From contig NZ_FQXM01000004.1 in NCBI RefSeq assembly GCF_900129965.1, positions 230,116 through 294,115 of the forward strand: DNA of 64,000 bases, read 5' to 3'. The position numbers and the translations under genes are program-made. The DNA is from Clostridium grantii DSM 8605 (GTDB lineage Bacteria > Bacillota > Clostridia > Clostridiales > Clostridiaceae). The notes beneath the pieces were generated by a model, which was not told the DNA's origin, searched no databases, and was given only the letters and a program-made list of their open reading frames with translations. Positions 26,224-35,283 of the stretch are shown in pieces (positions within the stretch are counted from its first letter, which is position 1; every line of letters begins with the position of its first letter).

Positions 26224-26859
26224 TTAAATCTCTTTTTCTACAAGAGTCATAATTTTTACCTTTTTCAAATTATTTTCAATTTCTATTTCTTTTATTCTAT
26301 TGTTAAGTTTATCCTTTAGCTCAGTATTGTTGATTCCTGATAAATTTATTTTTACATTTAGTATAGCACTTTCAATGGCAGCATTTATAAGTATTGCAGC
26401 CACCCCTGCATCAGAAATAAGATTTTTATTACCATGTAAACAAGATATTTCTATACTAGAATATAATTCTAAAGATTTCTCAGCTAGCTGAAGAGGTACA
26501 CTTAAAGAGTCGAAATAGCATTTTTGAAGTTTTTCATTTCTACTTTCTTTATCTTTTGTTGTTTCTTTGGGCATTTTATAACATTCTAACAGTTGTTGGA
26601 ATGCTTTTCCATCTTCATCCATAGATTTTAATAGTAACTGATTTGCTTCTTTTGAAAATTTTGCAGCTTCCTTCACCATTTCTTTAACACTATCTTCATT
26701 TAATTCAAAACTTTTTTTATTTGTAGTTAAACTAAATACCATTCCACATAAAGCATTTCCTATAGCTGCTACTAAAGCAGCAGCACTTCCTCCACCTGGT
26801 ATTGCTTCCTTTGAAGCTAATATCTCAATGTACTCTTCTATACTCATGTTTTTTTGCAT
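26224..26859 (-). CDS. Cyclodeaminase/cyclohydrolase-family protein (FchA-like)
   Basis: 211 residues, all-helical, with the family's glycine loop IPGGGSAAALVAAIGNALCGMV near the N-terminus and AAILINAAIESAILNVKINL later. Relatives are methenyltetrahydrofolate cyclohydrolase (FchA) of acetogens and the cyclodeaminase half of FTCD, both acting on one-carbon folates. No histidine-degradation or Wood-Ljungdahl genes adjoin it, so its substrate is uncertain. A good AGGGGGAT ribosome site precedes the start. Confidence 0.85.
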   Translation of the reverse strand: MQKNMSIEEYIEILASKEAIPGGGSAAALVAAIGNALCGMVFSLTTNKKSFELNEDSVKEMVKEAAKFSKEANQLLLKSMDEDGKAFQQLLECYKMPKETTKDKESRNEKLQKCYFDSLSVPLQLAEKSLELYSSIEISCLHGNKNLISDAGVAAILINAAIESAILNVKINLSGINNTELKDKLNNRIKEIEIENNLKKVKIMTLVEKEI

Positions 26860-26930
26860 TTTGTATCCCCCTTATTTCATATAAACTCATTTTATTATTC
26901 TTAATTTTTAATGTCAACAAATTTACCAAA

Positions 26931-26957
26931 AAATCTTAAGGATTATCCTTAAGATTT
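26931..26957 (-). terminator. Terminator after the nitroreductase gene
   Basis: A perfect 12-bp stem (AAATCTTAAGGA / TCCTTAAGATTT) with a TTA loop, touching the stop codon at 26956. Six Ts follow on the minus strand. Confidence 0.88.
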
Positions 26958-27525
26958 AGTGAACTTTGTTTTCTTTTGATTTTTTATTACTATGAGAAAT
27001 ATCCCATTTATCATAATAAACATATTCTTTTCTATCTTTTTTCTCGTAATGCTCTTTTAATTCGGCCGCTTTTCCTAGTGGAGTCATGCCTATGATTTTA
27101 AATCCTTCTGGTATTGATAAAATATCTTTTACCTTCTTTTCATCAAAGGATGCTACCCAACAAGTACCATATCCTTCCTCAGTAGCTGCCAATATAAAAT
27201 GCTCCATTGCGATAGCTCCATCTACTAAATACATTTCTTTTCCATCTAAATTTCCTGAAACACTAGGTTCTCCTACCATAACAACCACCATAGGGGCTTC
27301 ACGCAAAGCATTTGCCGCTTCATCCGTTCTGTTTTCTATGGCAAAAGATATTTGATTTCTTTTTTCATTATCTTCTACAATAATCATTTTATAAGAACTT
27401 TTATTCTTCCAAGATGGAGACATTAAGGCAGCATCAATCATTCTATCTAAACTATTGCAATCCACTTTGATGCTATTAAATTTTTTTGCACTTCTTCGTT
27501 GATCAATCACATTATAAAAATCCAT
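26956..27525 (-). CDS. Nitroreductase-family FMN oxidoreductase
   Basis: 189 residues with the nitroreductase hallmarks: N-terminal VIDQRRSAKKFNSIKVDCN, ALMSPSWKNKSSYKMIIVED, the FMN-binding VDGAIAMEHFILAATEEGYGTCWVASFDE and GMTPLGKAAE. Members reduce nitro-compounds, quinones or flavins with NAD(P)H; the substrate cannot be told. The gene is single, with its own terminator and an AAAGGAGAG ribosome site, and lies at the boundary of the polysaccharide operon. Confidence 0.9.
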   Translation of the reverse strand: MDFYNVIDQRRSAKKFNSIKVDCNSLDRMIDAALMSPSWKNKSSYKMIIVEDNEKRNQISFAIENRTDEAANALREAPMVVVMVGEPSVSGNLDGKEMYLVDGAIAMEHFILAATEEGYGTCWVASFDEKKVKDILSIPEGFKIIGMTPLGKAAELKEHYEKKDRKEYVYYDKWDISHSNKKSKENKVH

Positions 27526-27580
27526 AATTCACTCTCCTTTACTATAGTATTTTTATCAAATTGCTTATTTTTTATACAAC

Positions 27581-27609
27581 AAAAAAAAGAGCAGATTAAA
27601 TCTGCTCTT
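27581..27609 (-). terminator. Terminator ending the surface-polysaccharide operon
   Basis: A 10-bp stem (AAGAGCAGAT / ATCTGCTCTT) with a TAA loop overlaps the last codon region of the sugar transferase. Eight Ts follow on the minus strand. Confidence 0.9.
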
Positions 27610-28252
27610 ACATTGCGCCTTGTTGTTGAAATACATAGCTAAAAGTTTTCAAAATAATTTTAATATCTAAAAATAAACTATAGTTTTGTATATACTCTAA
27701 ATCATAAGAAATCTTCTTCTCTAGAGGAATTTCTCCTCTACCGTTAATTTGAGCCCATCCAGTTATGCCTGGAGTCATTAATACTCTTTGTTTGTACTTT
27801 TGTGGAAAATGTTTTTCAATATCTGGTACCTCAGGTCTTGGTCCAACAATACTCATACTTCCCATAAAAACGTTAAACAATTGAGGAATTTCATCTAAAC
27901 TTGTTTTTCTTAAAAAAGCCCCCAATTTTGTTACTCTTGAATCATTCCTATCTTGAATTACATAGTCCCCAATATTTGATGGTATATCTATTTTTCTTAA
28001 GCTATCTGCATTATTAACCATTGTTCTAAACTTTAGAATAGTGAAGTACTCTCCATTTTTACCTACTCTAGTTTGCTTAAATATTACATTTCCCTTAGAG
28101 TCCATTCTTATTAGTATAGGAATTACAATGAAAAATGGTAACAATATCAATATACCTACAATTGAAATACCTACATCAATACACCTTTTTATCATTAATT
28201 GAATTTCTTTTGACACAACAAAATTACTATTTATTTCTTTATTAATTTCCAT
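27608..28252 (-). CDS. Undecaprenyl-phosphate sugar phosphotransferase (initiating enzyme)
   Basis: 214 residues, the minimal catalytic type of the bacterial sugar transferase family (WcaJ/PglC-like). One membrane-inserted helix (about 26-50) precedes VIFKQTRVGKNGEYFTILKFRTM, then KTSLDEIPQLFNVFMGSMSIVGPRPEV and TPGITGWAQINGRG. It transfers a sugar-1-phosphate from a UDP-sugar to the lipid carrier, starting each repeat unit. It is the last gene of an 11-gene operon. The acceptor sugar is likely one of the diacetamido or N-acetyl sugars made by the same operon. Confidence 0.93.
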   Translation of the reverse strand: MEINKEINSNFVVSKEIQLMIKRCIDVGISIVGILILLPFFIVIPILIRMDSKGNVIFKQTRVGKNGEYFTILKFRTMVNNADSLRKIDIPSNIGDYVIQDRNDSRVTKLGAFLRKTSLDEIPQLFNVFMGSMSIVGPRPEVPDIEKHFPQKYKQRVLMTPGITGWAQINGRGEIPLEKKISYDLEYIQNYSLFLDIKIILKTFSYVFQQQGAM

Positions 28253-28361
28253 CTATAAATCTCCTTTCAAACTAGGATTTATTTGTTAAAATATAAACTA
28301 TATTGGCCTACAACTTTATTTTAACCTTGCTTTTAAAAATAACTCTCAATGTATAAAATAT

Positions 28362-29393
28362 TTATCTTGTAATTTTTGTATTGTTTTTTATTAATGCATC
28401 AAAATTCAAAGAAAATGCTATATACCCCACAATAAAGCCTACACCATAACTTACATGTAAAATAGGAAATACTATACAACATAAAGGAAATAAATTAATT
28501 TCCTTTTTAGAAAGTTTAAAACTAACAATAGCATCTAAAATAAAATATAAGGACATAAATGCAAGCCATTGATAAAAGAAAATACCGCTAAAAATGCTTC
28601 CTATTAAACTTAATATATTGTAAAAAACAAATAAAGTAGGTATTATATGTCTAATTGAAGCTATTTTTTTATATTCTTTAATAATTTTAGGTTTCCAAAA
28701 TCCATATTGGTAATATTGATTCCATAGATTTTTTAATGAACTTCTACTATAATACTTAGATTTAATGTCTGGTGATAACAAAATATTTAATTTGTTTTGT
28801 GTCAATCTAAAATTAAATTCAAAATCTTGAGCTCGCGTCAATTCTTCATTGAAATAACCTATTTTATGAAAAACCTCCCTTTTATAAGCACCAAAGGCCA
28901 CCGTATCTACAAATTTTTCTTCTTTTGAGTATCTAAATAATGCATTCCCAACTCCAAAAGGCGAACTAGTTGATAATGAAATAGCTTTTCCTATATTAGA
29001 ATCACTTACGGTTTCAATAGGCCCTCCACTACAATGAACATTATCTTTCATTAATTTTTCTACATTATTTTTTATAAAATCAAAGTGTGCTTCTGCATGT
29101 GCTCCAAAAATAACCACAATATCAGAATTTGAATTCTTTATTCCAATGTTCATAGCCTTTGGAGCTGTAATTCCAATATTGTCTAATAGTTTAATGTTAT
29201 TATGTTTTTTAGTATATTCTTTTACAATCTCTCTTGTACCATCTGTAGACATACCATCACAAACCAATATTTCATATAATTCCTTATGGTAACTTTGGTT
29301 AATAAATGAATCTAAACATTTTTGAATATAGTTTTTTTCGTTTTTACATGGAATAACTACAGAAACTGTTTTATCTAATATTTTTTTAATCAT
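28362..29393 (-). CDS. Family 2 glycosyltransferase
   Basis: 343 residues. It opens TVSVVIPCKNEKNYIQKCLDSF, with a GT-A fold: YEILVCDGMSTDGTREIV, the DxD-like region, and ARAQDFEFNFRL as the catalytic ED-type motif (TRAQDFEFN). Two to three membrane helices at the C-terminus (about 255-335) anchor it. It adds a sugar to the growing lipid-linked repeat. The start at 29393 is chosen because GGTGGAG precedes it; the in-frame GTG at 29402 is part of that ribosome site. It begins ten bases after the polymerase gene ends. Confidence 0.92.
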   Translation of the reverse strand: MIKKILDKTVSVVIPCKNEKNYIQKCLDSFINQSYHKELYEILVCDGMSTDGTREIVKEYTKKHNNIKLLDNIGITAPKAMNIGIKNSNSDIVVIFGAHAEAHFDFIKNNVEKLMKDNVHCSGGPIETVSDSNIGKAISLSTSSPFGVGNALFRYSKEEKFVDTVAFGAYKREVFHKIGYFNEELTRAQDFEFNFRLTQNKLNILLSPDIKSKYYSRSSLKNLWNQYYQYGFWKPKIIKEYKKIASIRHIIPTLFVFYNILSLIGSIFSGIFFYQWLAFMSLYFILDAIVSFKLSKKEINLFPLCCIVFPILHVSYGVGFIVGYIAFSLNFDALIKNNTKITR

Positions 29394-29403
29394 TTTCTCC
29401 ACC

Positions 29404-30822
29404 TTATTCTATATTTTCTTGTACTCTGTTATTAATTTCTACTAATGCTATTATTAAAAATAATATCAAAGTACCCGAAATTACTCCTTTGTGGTTAAGT
29501 TCACTACCAGTCATTACTGCCATAAAACTAAAAGTTACAATAGATACTAAAAAACCTCGATTATTATCATAGTATTTAATTGTTTTTAATATAGTAATAA
29601 TTAATATAGATAAAAATAATAGCATTGTTAAAACACCTAAATCCACCCCTATTTGTAAAAATAAATTATGTGGATGTTCTAACATATATGGAGCAACAAT
29701 CATTTTCCACCTTAAGACAGTGGGTATACTCATATAGCCTTGAACAGCAAATTCCTTATAAAGCTCTTGGAAATTACCCATTCCTGTTCCAAAAGGGTAT
29801 TTTTTCATTATGATAACATCTGTAAATATAGCTTGAATTCTTGATACTGCTGATGGATTCTTCAAGAAAGTTACGCTGCCAGTACCTCTAGAAATTATAA
29901 ATTCTAAAACAGGCTTCATTACAACCAACCCTAATCCACATAATACAAATAAATATTTTTTATATTTCTTACTTATCAATATTATAAAAACACTTAAAAT
30001 AAAAGTTAGCCAAGCTCCCCTAGTAAAAGTAATTAGCAATCCTGTGATTTGAATTATTAAAGAAGAATATAAGAACACTTTTTCTTTTACAGTAGTTTTT
30101 TTATATAAAATCAATTCAAGCAACAATGGAGTAATTGTTATTAATATTGCTGCAAAAATATTCACATTATGATAACCAAAGGTAAGTAGTGCTCTATTTC
30201 TATTTAAACTGTCTAATGATACTCCGCCTTTAAATACTTGAAACATACCATAAATACAACTAAAGTTTAAATTCAGTATTAAAATATAGTATATTTTCTT
30301 TATATCATCTCTATTAATGACAGTTAAGCATATTAAAAAAAACATAATTGGAACCGCTACGCTTAAAAAAGTCAGTCTTATGCTTTCTTCAACATCTGGA
30401 GAAAATATAACGCTACTAAAAGCTACCACTCCAAAAGATATAACTAAGTAAACTATTTTATTTTCTTTCTTATAATAATCTTTTTTCAAAGTTAATAATA
30501 TTTTTTTAAATTTAAATAAAAAGAAAATTGTAATATATATTGCTTCGAAAGTTATTTTAAAAATTCCAAAATCTACATAGCAAAACTTTCTTGCTGTCAC
30601 AAGGACTGGTAGTGATAGAATAAAAAGAAGTAGCGAAATTTTTTCGTTATGGTATATCAAACCTAAAGCAATGAGAAGTAAAAAAGTTGACCCACAAAGC
30701 ATTGCCAAATCCATTGAACCTAGGTTTTTATAATTTATAATAAGTAAAGCTATTGTAAAAATAAAACTCATTATAAATATTGGTTTATTTTTAAACACAA
30801 AATTCTTAATTTTAATGATCAT
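29404..30822 (-). CDS. O-antigen ligase/polymerase-family membrane protein (Wzy-like)
   Basis: 472 residues with about 11-12 membrane helices. The Wzy_C signature is present in the large loop and following helix: FTRGAWLTFILSVFI, then FGTGMGNFQ-type KYPFGTGMGNFQELYKEFAVQG and EHPHNLFLQIGVDLGVL with the conserved HPHN. It should polymerise lipid-linked repeats outside the membrane, or ligate chains to an acceptor. Paired with the initiating transferase downstream, it points to a Wzx/Wzy-type pathway, but no flippase gene is in the operon. Confidence 0.9.
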   Translation of the reverse strand: MIIKIKNFVFKNKPIFIMSFIFTIALLIINYKNLGSMDLAMLCGSTFLLLIALGLIYHNEKISLLLFILSLPVLVTARKFCYVDFGIFKITFEAIYITIFFLFKFKKILLTLKKDYYKKENKIVYLVISFGVVAFSSVIFSPDVEESIRLTFLSVAVPIMFFLICLTVINRDDIKKIYYILILNLNFSCIYGMFQVFKGGVSLDSLNRNRALLTFGYHNVNIFAAILITITPLLLELILYKKTTVKEKVFLYSSLIIQITGLLITFTRGAWLTFILSVFIILISKKYKKYLFVLCGLGLVVMKPVLEFIISRGTGSVTFLKNPSAVSRIQAIFTDVIIMKKYPFGTGMGNFQELYKEFAVQGYMSIPTVLRWKMIVAPYMLEHPHNLFLQIGVDLGVLTMLLFLSILIITILKTIKYYDNNRGFLVSIVTFSFMAVMTGSELNHKGVISGTLILFLIIALVEINNRVQENIE

Positions 30823-30851
30823 TATAATTTAATTCTCCTTGCTTGTTCCCT

Positions 30852-32201
30852 CTATTTCTCAGATTCTGAAAATATATTTTTATCATATCTTATATTATTA
30901 TAATATTCTTTAAAGTTTTCATTTAATATCCCTATGACCTCTTCAATTGTTTTTTCACCAATAATTGCTTCTGAAGCCAATTCAAGTGTTTTAGAATTAT
31001 TTACACTTGTGACAAAAATCGATGGATCTTTAGTTTCTACTTTAAATTTATAATTATCATTGTATTCTTCATATTCATAATTTTTAAAACTGGTATCACT
31101 GATAAGAGGTGAATTAATTAAGTTTTTCGATAAAAGTTCTCTATTTACCTCTTCTGAAATAAACCAATTATATACTTCTCTTATAGCATTTTGTTCTTTT
31201 TCTGTTTTACTTACCATAGCATTATTAATACATAAAAAATTTGATCCCGTCATATAATAATATTTAACTTCATCATAATAATTAAAAACCGGAAGATTAC
31301 TTATACCCAAATCAAAAGTTAAAGGAATCTCATTAGAGAAATACCATTTATCTTCAAATGAACTTATCATCATTGCTGTGTTACCAAAATAAAAATCTTT
31401 TCTTAAATCTTTTCTTCCTTTAGTAAAAAATTCTTCATCTATAAAATTAGAAGAATACATTTCATTGTATAAAGAAAGAATTCTATTTGAATTTTCAAAT
31501 TCATACTTTTGGTCCTCATAATCCCAAAAGGAAGTGTATATACTTCCTGCACTTACACTAGGTTCCCCTACTGATAACTTAAAGTCTTCATAATTTGAAA
31601 ATGGAAAGGCGAAAGGAACAATATCTTCATCGTATTCTTTTATTTTCTCACTATAAGACATTACTTCATCCCAAGTTCTAGGCCCTCTTTCTGGATTTAA
31701 TCCAGCTTTTTTAAATATCTCTTTATTCCAAATAAACTTTACATTGTTTTCAAAAATCCTTACTCCAATAGGTGTGTCTATAAAGTATATAAAATTCTCT
31801 GGATCGAAATTGTCAAGATTTATACCGGATTTCTCCAAGTTCATTATTTGACCTTTATTTATTAATCCTAAAGATGTATAAGCCATTATATCTGGGCCTT
31901 TATCGGCGGCTAATGATAACTCCAATAAATTATTATAATCATTTCCATAGGTATTAAACATAATATATATATCATCATGATTTTGATTGAATTTTTGAAT
32001 TTGATATCTTCTAGTGGACGTAGTATTGTCACCTGGTAGCCAAACTCTAACGATACTTTTATTATTTAATACACTCTCTTCAAAATCTTTTTCTGAAGAT
32101 ACCTTTTCATTATTTAATTTAATTTTATAAAAAGCTGATGCCATTAAAACAGCAGCAATTATAAAAAACCAAACCAGGTTTTTTATATAAGTTTTTTTCA
32201 T
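30852..32201 (-). CDS. Membrane-anchored extracellular solute-binding-like protein
   Basis: 449 residues of the family 1 (sugar) extracellular solute-binding fold: VRVWLPGDNTTSTRRYQIQKF, GPDIMAYTSLGLI, FIWNKEIFKKAGLNPERGPRTWDEVM and FYFGNTAMMISSFEDKW. The N-terminus is a hydrophobic helix (about 10-27) with no lipobox cysteine, so it would stay tethered as a type II membrane protein or be cut by signal peptidase I rather than lipidated. No ABC permease or ATPase is nearby. It lies between a glycosyltransferase and the polymerase, so it may bind nascent polysaccharide or a sugar ligand. Role inferred. Confidence 0.85.
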   Translation of the reverse strand: MKKTYIKNLVWFFIIAAVLMASAFYKIKLNNEKVSSEKDFEESVLNNKSIVRVWLPGDNTTSTRRYQIQKFNQNHDDIYIMFNTYGNDYNNLLELSLAADKGPDIMAYTSLGLINKGQIMNLEKSGINLDNFDPENFIYFIDTPIGVRIFENNVKFIWNKEIFKKAGLNPERGPRTWDEVMSYSEKIKEYDEDIVPFAFPFSNYEDFKLSVGEPSVSAGSIYTSFWDYEDQKYEFENSNRILSLYNEMYSSNFIDEEFFTKGRKDLRKDFYFGNTAMMISSFEDKWYFSNEIPLTFDLGISNLPVFNYYDEVKYYYMTGSNFLCINNAMVSKTEKEQNAIREVYNWFISEEVNRELLSKNLINSPLISDTSFKNYEYEEYNDNYKFKVETKDPSIFVTSVNNSKTLELASEAIIGEKTIEEVIGILNENFKEYYNNIRYDKNIFSESEK

Positions 32202-32225
32202 GAAACTACAACTCCAAACTTGTTT

Positions 32226-33332
32226 TTAAATATTTTTTTCCAGTTCACTATAAGCATCTAGTAGAGTTTTTTCAACAATACTCCAACTATATTTTTTTAC
32301 AACTACTTCATTGCCTTTAAAAGCCATTTCCTTAGTTTTTTCTCTTTTTTCACCTAAGGATATTATTGCATCAGCAATACTTTTTTCATCTATGGGATTA
32401 ACTAAGACACCACATTGTGCATCTTCTACAATTTTTCTCATCATTGGAAAATCACTAGCGATAATAGCCGTTGTCGAAATCATATATTCAAATAACTTGA
32501 TAGGTTCAGAATTTATGTATCTCCAATTGTTAGGTTGAAGAATCACAAATCCTACATCGGATTTTTTTAAGTAACTAAAAACTTTTAAATGCGGAACTTT
32601 ACCAGTAAAAACAATATCTTTGTCATTTAAATTTTTCTTTAAATAACTTTCTATTTTCACTTTAACTTCTTCTGTTTCAAAAGCACCCACAAAAACAAAT
32701 TTATAATCTTTATCAACCAACTCTATGGCCTCTAATATTTTCAAAATTCCTCTATCTTCTCTTATACCACCCACATAAATAAATGTAGGCTTTTCACTGT
32801 ATTCTTTTGATACAGACTCCATATTAGGATAGTTAGGAATTAAAGCAACATTTTTATTATATCTTTTAAATTTATCCACCAAAATATCATTTACCGAAAT
32901 TATATAATCCGCTTTCTTGCACATAATTTTTTCATACAAATAAATTGTTTTTGTCACAAATGTTTTACCAACTGGAAAGTGCTCTGCAAAAGCTTCTGGA
33001 TGATATTCATGAGAATCAAAAATCGCTTTTGAATTTAATCTTTTCTTTAACTTTAATGCAACTTGAAAAGAATCTGGTTCATGTGCATGATATACATCAG
33101 CATTGATATTAAAAGCTAAATCAAACATTTCTTTCATGGGTCTAAATCTATCATACCAAGCTTTTCTTTTCTTAAAGCATTTAACAATTATTCCTTGCTC
33201 TGTGATAAAATCTTTTTCACCTGGAGCCACCATATATATCTCACTATATATTTTTTTAAGAGATAAAATTTCTTTAAAATAAATTCTATTATCAAAAACA
33301 TCATGTCCAGATGTTAAAATACATATTTTCAT
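32226..33332 (-). CDS. GT4-type glycosyltransferase
   Basis: 368 residues, a GT-B fold: N-terminal ICILTSGHDVFDNRIYFKEILSL with the acceptor domain, YHAHEPDSFQVALKLKKRL, linker, then the donor domain with FIYVGGIREDRGILKILEAI and the EPIKLFEYMISTTAIIAS nucleotide-sugar motif (E-x7-E equivalent). It adds a sugar to the repeat unit. The N-terminal pattern resembles WsaF/WbnE-type enzymes that act early in assembly. The ribosome site GGAGTAAAG is close to the start. Confidence 0.9.
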   Translation of the reverse strand: MKICILTSGHDVFDNRIYFKEILSLKKIYSEIYMVAPGEKDFITEQGIIVKCFKKRKAWYDRFRPMKEMFDLAFNINADVYHAHEPDSFQVALKLKKRLNSKAIFDSHEYHPEAFAEHFPVGKTFVTKTIYLYEKIMCKKADYIISVNDILVDKFKRYNKNVALIPNYPNMESVSKEYSEKPTFIYVGGIREDRGILKILEAIELVDKDYKFVFVGAFETEEVKVKIESYLKKNLNDKDIVFTGKVPHLKVFSYLKKSDVGFVILQPNNWRYINSEPIKLFEYMISTTAIIASDFPMMRKIVEDAQCGVLVNPIDEKSIADAIISLGEKREKTKEMAFKGNEVVVKKYSWSIVEKTLLDAYSELEKNI

Positions 33333-33369
33333 CTTTACTCCTTTAATAAACTCAATAAGAATCTATTTT

Positions 33370-34110
33370 CTATTGATTTTCTAATAATTGATCTACAGGT
33401 ACATCTCTAAAATATTTTGCCGGTGATCCTTTAACTATTTTAGCTTTTGCCACATCTTTAGTAACTATACTTCCAGCTGCTGCAAAACCATCTTCATTTA
33501 TAGTAACACCTGGCAGAATAACAGCTCCTGCGCCTATTCTTGCACCTTTTTTTATTGTTACTCCTTTAAAATGCTTGAATCGTTCTTTAGATCTTGCTGC
33601 ATAATTATCATTTGATGTAACCACACAAGGTCCTATAAATACATAATCCTCCACAACAGAGTAAGCTGTTAGGTATACATTTGTTTGTATCTTGCAATTC
33701 ATACCAACTGTGCAAAAATTCTCTATGGTTGCTCCCTTACCTATAATAGTTTTTTCTTTAATAGAAACATCTTCTCTTATAACTGCTTGATCCGCTACCA
33801 AAGTATTATTACCTATAGTACATCCACAATAAATAATTACTCCTGCTCCTATAAGACACTGGTCTTTAATTAAAGCTCCTTCATACTCTTTATCATCTTT
33901 AAAAATTGAGGTTACAGCTCTCATAGGCTTTTTGCCTATTACTGAATTATCATCTATACGCACATTATTGCCAATGTTGCTTCCAGAATGAATCACTACA
34001 TTGTTTCCAATCAAACAATTTTCTCCTATTTGCACATTATCTTCTATTACTGCAAATTTGCCTACACTGACATTACTACCTAAAACAGCTTTTTCAGAAA
34101 TATAATTCAT
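33370..34110 (-). CDS. Left-handed beta-helix N-acetyltransferase (WlbB/WbpD-like)
   Basis: 246 residues made of hexapeptide repeats from about residue 3 (AVLGSNVSVGKFAVIEDNVQIGENC) through GVTIKKGARIGAGAVILPGVTINE, then a short tail. It fits the acetyltransferase that converts UDP-2-acetamido-3-amino-glucuronate to the 2,3-diacetamido form. The position next to the oxidoreductase, dehydrogenase and aminotransferase of that pathway supports this. The length is somewhat above the usual about 195 residues because of extra repeats, so a related acyl specificity cannot be excluded. Confidence 0.85.
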   Translation of the reverse strand: MNYISEKAVLGSNVSVGKFAVIEDNVQIGENCLIGNNVVIHSGSNIGNNVRIDDNSVIGKKPMRAVTSIFKDDKEYEGALIKDQCLIGAGVIIYCGCTIGNNTLVADQAVIREDVSIKEKTIIGKGATIENFCTVGMNCKIQTNVYLTAYSVVEDYVFIGPCVVTSNDNYAARSKERFKHFKGVTIKKGARIGAGAVILPGVTINEDGFAAAGSIVTKDVAKAKIVKGSPAKYFRDVPVDQLLENQ

Positions 34111-34158
34111 TTGTAACCTCCATAATAGTATACTTAATAATTTTATTTAAACTAAGTT

Positions 34159-35271
34159 TCACAGTGGGATCCCTATAGATATTGCTTTTTTCATTTCTTC
34201 GGTTGAAAATTCATTAAAAGGAAATTGTACTGGCATTCCTGTTACCCTTGATTTATAAGCCGCAAGAATTATAGACATTGCTTTCTTTCCTTCTTCACCT
34301 GATACAAGAGGACTTCTGTTATCTTTTATAGCTTCTATCATATCTTTAAATAAAGGACTATGTCCATCCCCGTAAACAGAGTCTGGATCTGCTTCTAAAT
34401 CACTTGTTACTTCTTCTTCAGAATCTAATTTATCAGCAAATCTCCAGTTTTCAATTCTATTTACAGCTAAACCACCAATAACTACTGTTCCTTTTTCACC
34501 AAAAATACTTAATGTTTCTTCTAGATTTTTAGGATATACACAAGCTGAACCCTCAATTATTCCAATAGATCCATTCTTAAACTTTACCATTATAGCTCCA
34601 AAATCTTCTGCTTCAATATTTCTCATATAAGTATCACTCATAGAAAATACAGTTTCAATTTCTCCAGCCATCATCCATTGAAGTAAATCAATATCATGGA
34701 TACATTGGTTCATTAAAGTTCCGCCATCTAATTCCCAAGTTCCTCTCCAAGGAGCTTGAATATAATAATTCTCATTTCTATTCCATAAAATTCGTGCAGT
34801 TCCATTAATCAATTTTCCAAATCTTTCTTCTTCAATAGCTTTTCTAAGTTTTTGTATTGGCTTATTAAATCTATTTTGATGGCATACACATAACTTCACA
34901 TTCATTTTCTTTGCTTTAGCTATCATTTTATCTGCATCTTCTATAGATAATGCCATTGGTTTCTCAACTATTACATGCTTTCCTTCATTCATACAGTTTA
35001 TTGCTATTTCAGTGTGATATCCGCTTTCTGTGGCAATAGTTACAATATGAATGTCTTCATTAGCTAGCATTTCTTTGTAATCTTCATAAACATTAACTTC
35101 ATGATTTTCTAAAGATTTAGAACAATATTCCTTTTTCTTATCTGTAGCTTTATTCAAATCCACATCACATACAGCAACAAGCTTGCAGTCATGATTGTTT
35201 TTTAAAATTCCTTCGATGTGTTTATAAGATATTCTGCCACACCCAATAATAGCAAAATTCAATTTATTCAT
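34159..35271 (-). CDS. Gfo/Idh/MocA-family 3-dehydrogenase (WlbA/WbpB-like)
   Basis: 370 residues. The N-terminal NAD-binding Rossmann fold shows FAIIGCGRISYKHIEGIL; the EKP motif VIVEKPMALSIEDAD and HQNRFNKPIQKLRKA follow, and the C-terminal domain carries GGTLMNQCIHDIDLLQWM with the catalytic histidine. In this context it should oxidise C3 of UDP-N-acetylglucosaminuronate, making the substrate for the aminotransferase. It lies 12 bases after the UDP-sugar 6-dehydrogenase gene. The full pathway in one operon is the main reason for the assignment. Confidence 0.88.
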   Translation of the reverse strand: MNKLNFAIIGCGRISYKHIEGILKNNHDCKLVAVCDVDLNKATDKKKEYCSKSLENHEVNVYEDYKEMLANEDIHIVTIATESGYHTEIAINCMNEGKHVIVEKPMALSIEDADKMIAKAKKMNVKLCVCHQNRFNKPIQKLRKAIEEERFGKLINGTARILWNRNENYYIQAPWRGTWELDGGTLMNQCIHDIDLLQWMMAGEIETVFSMSDTYMRNIEAEDFGAIMVKFKNGSIGIIEGSACVYPKNLEETLSIFGEKGTVVIGGLAVNRIENWRFADKLDSEEEVTSDLEADPDSVYGDGHSPLFKDMIEAIKDNRSPLVSGEEGKKAMSIILAAYKSRVTGMPVQFPFNEFSTEEMKKAISIGIPL

Positions 35272-35283
35272 ATTAGCACCTCA

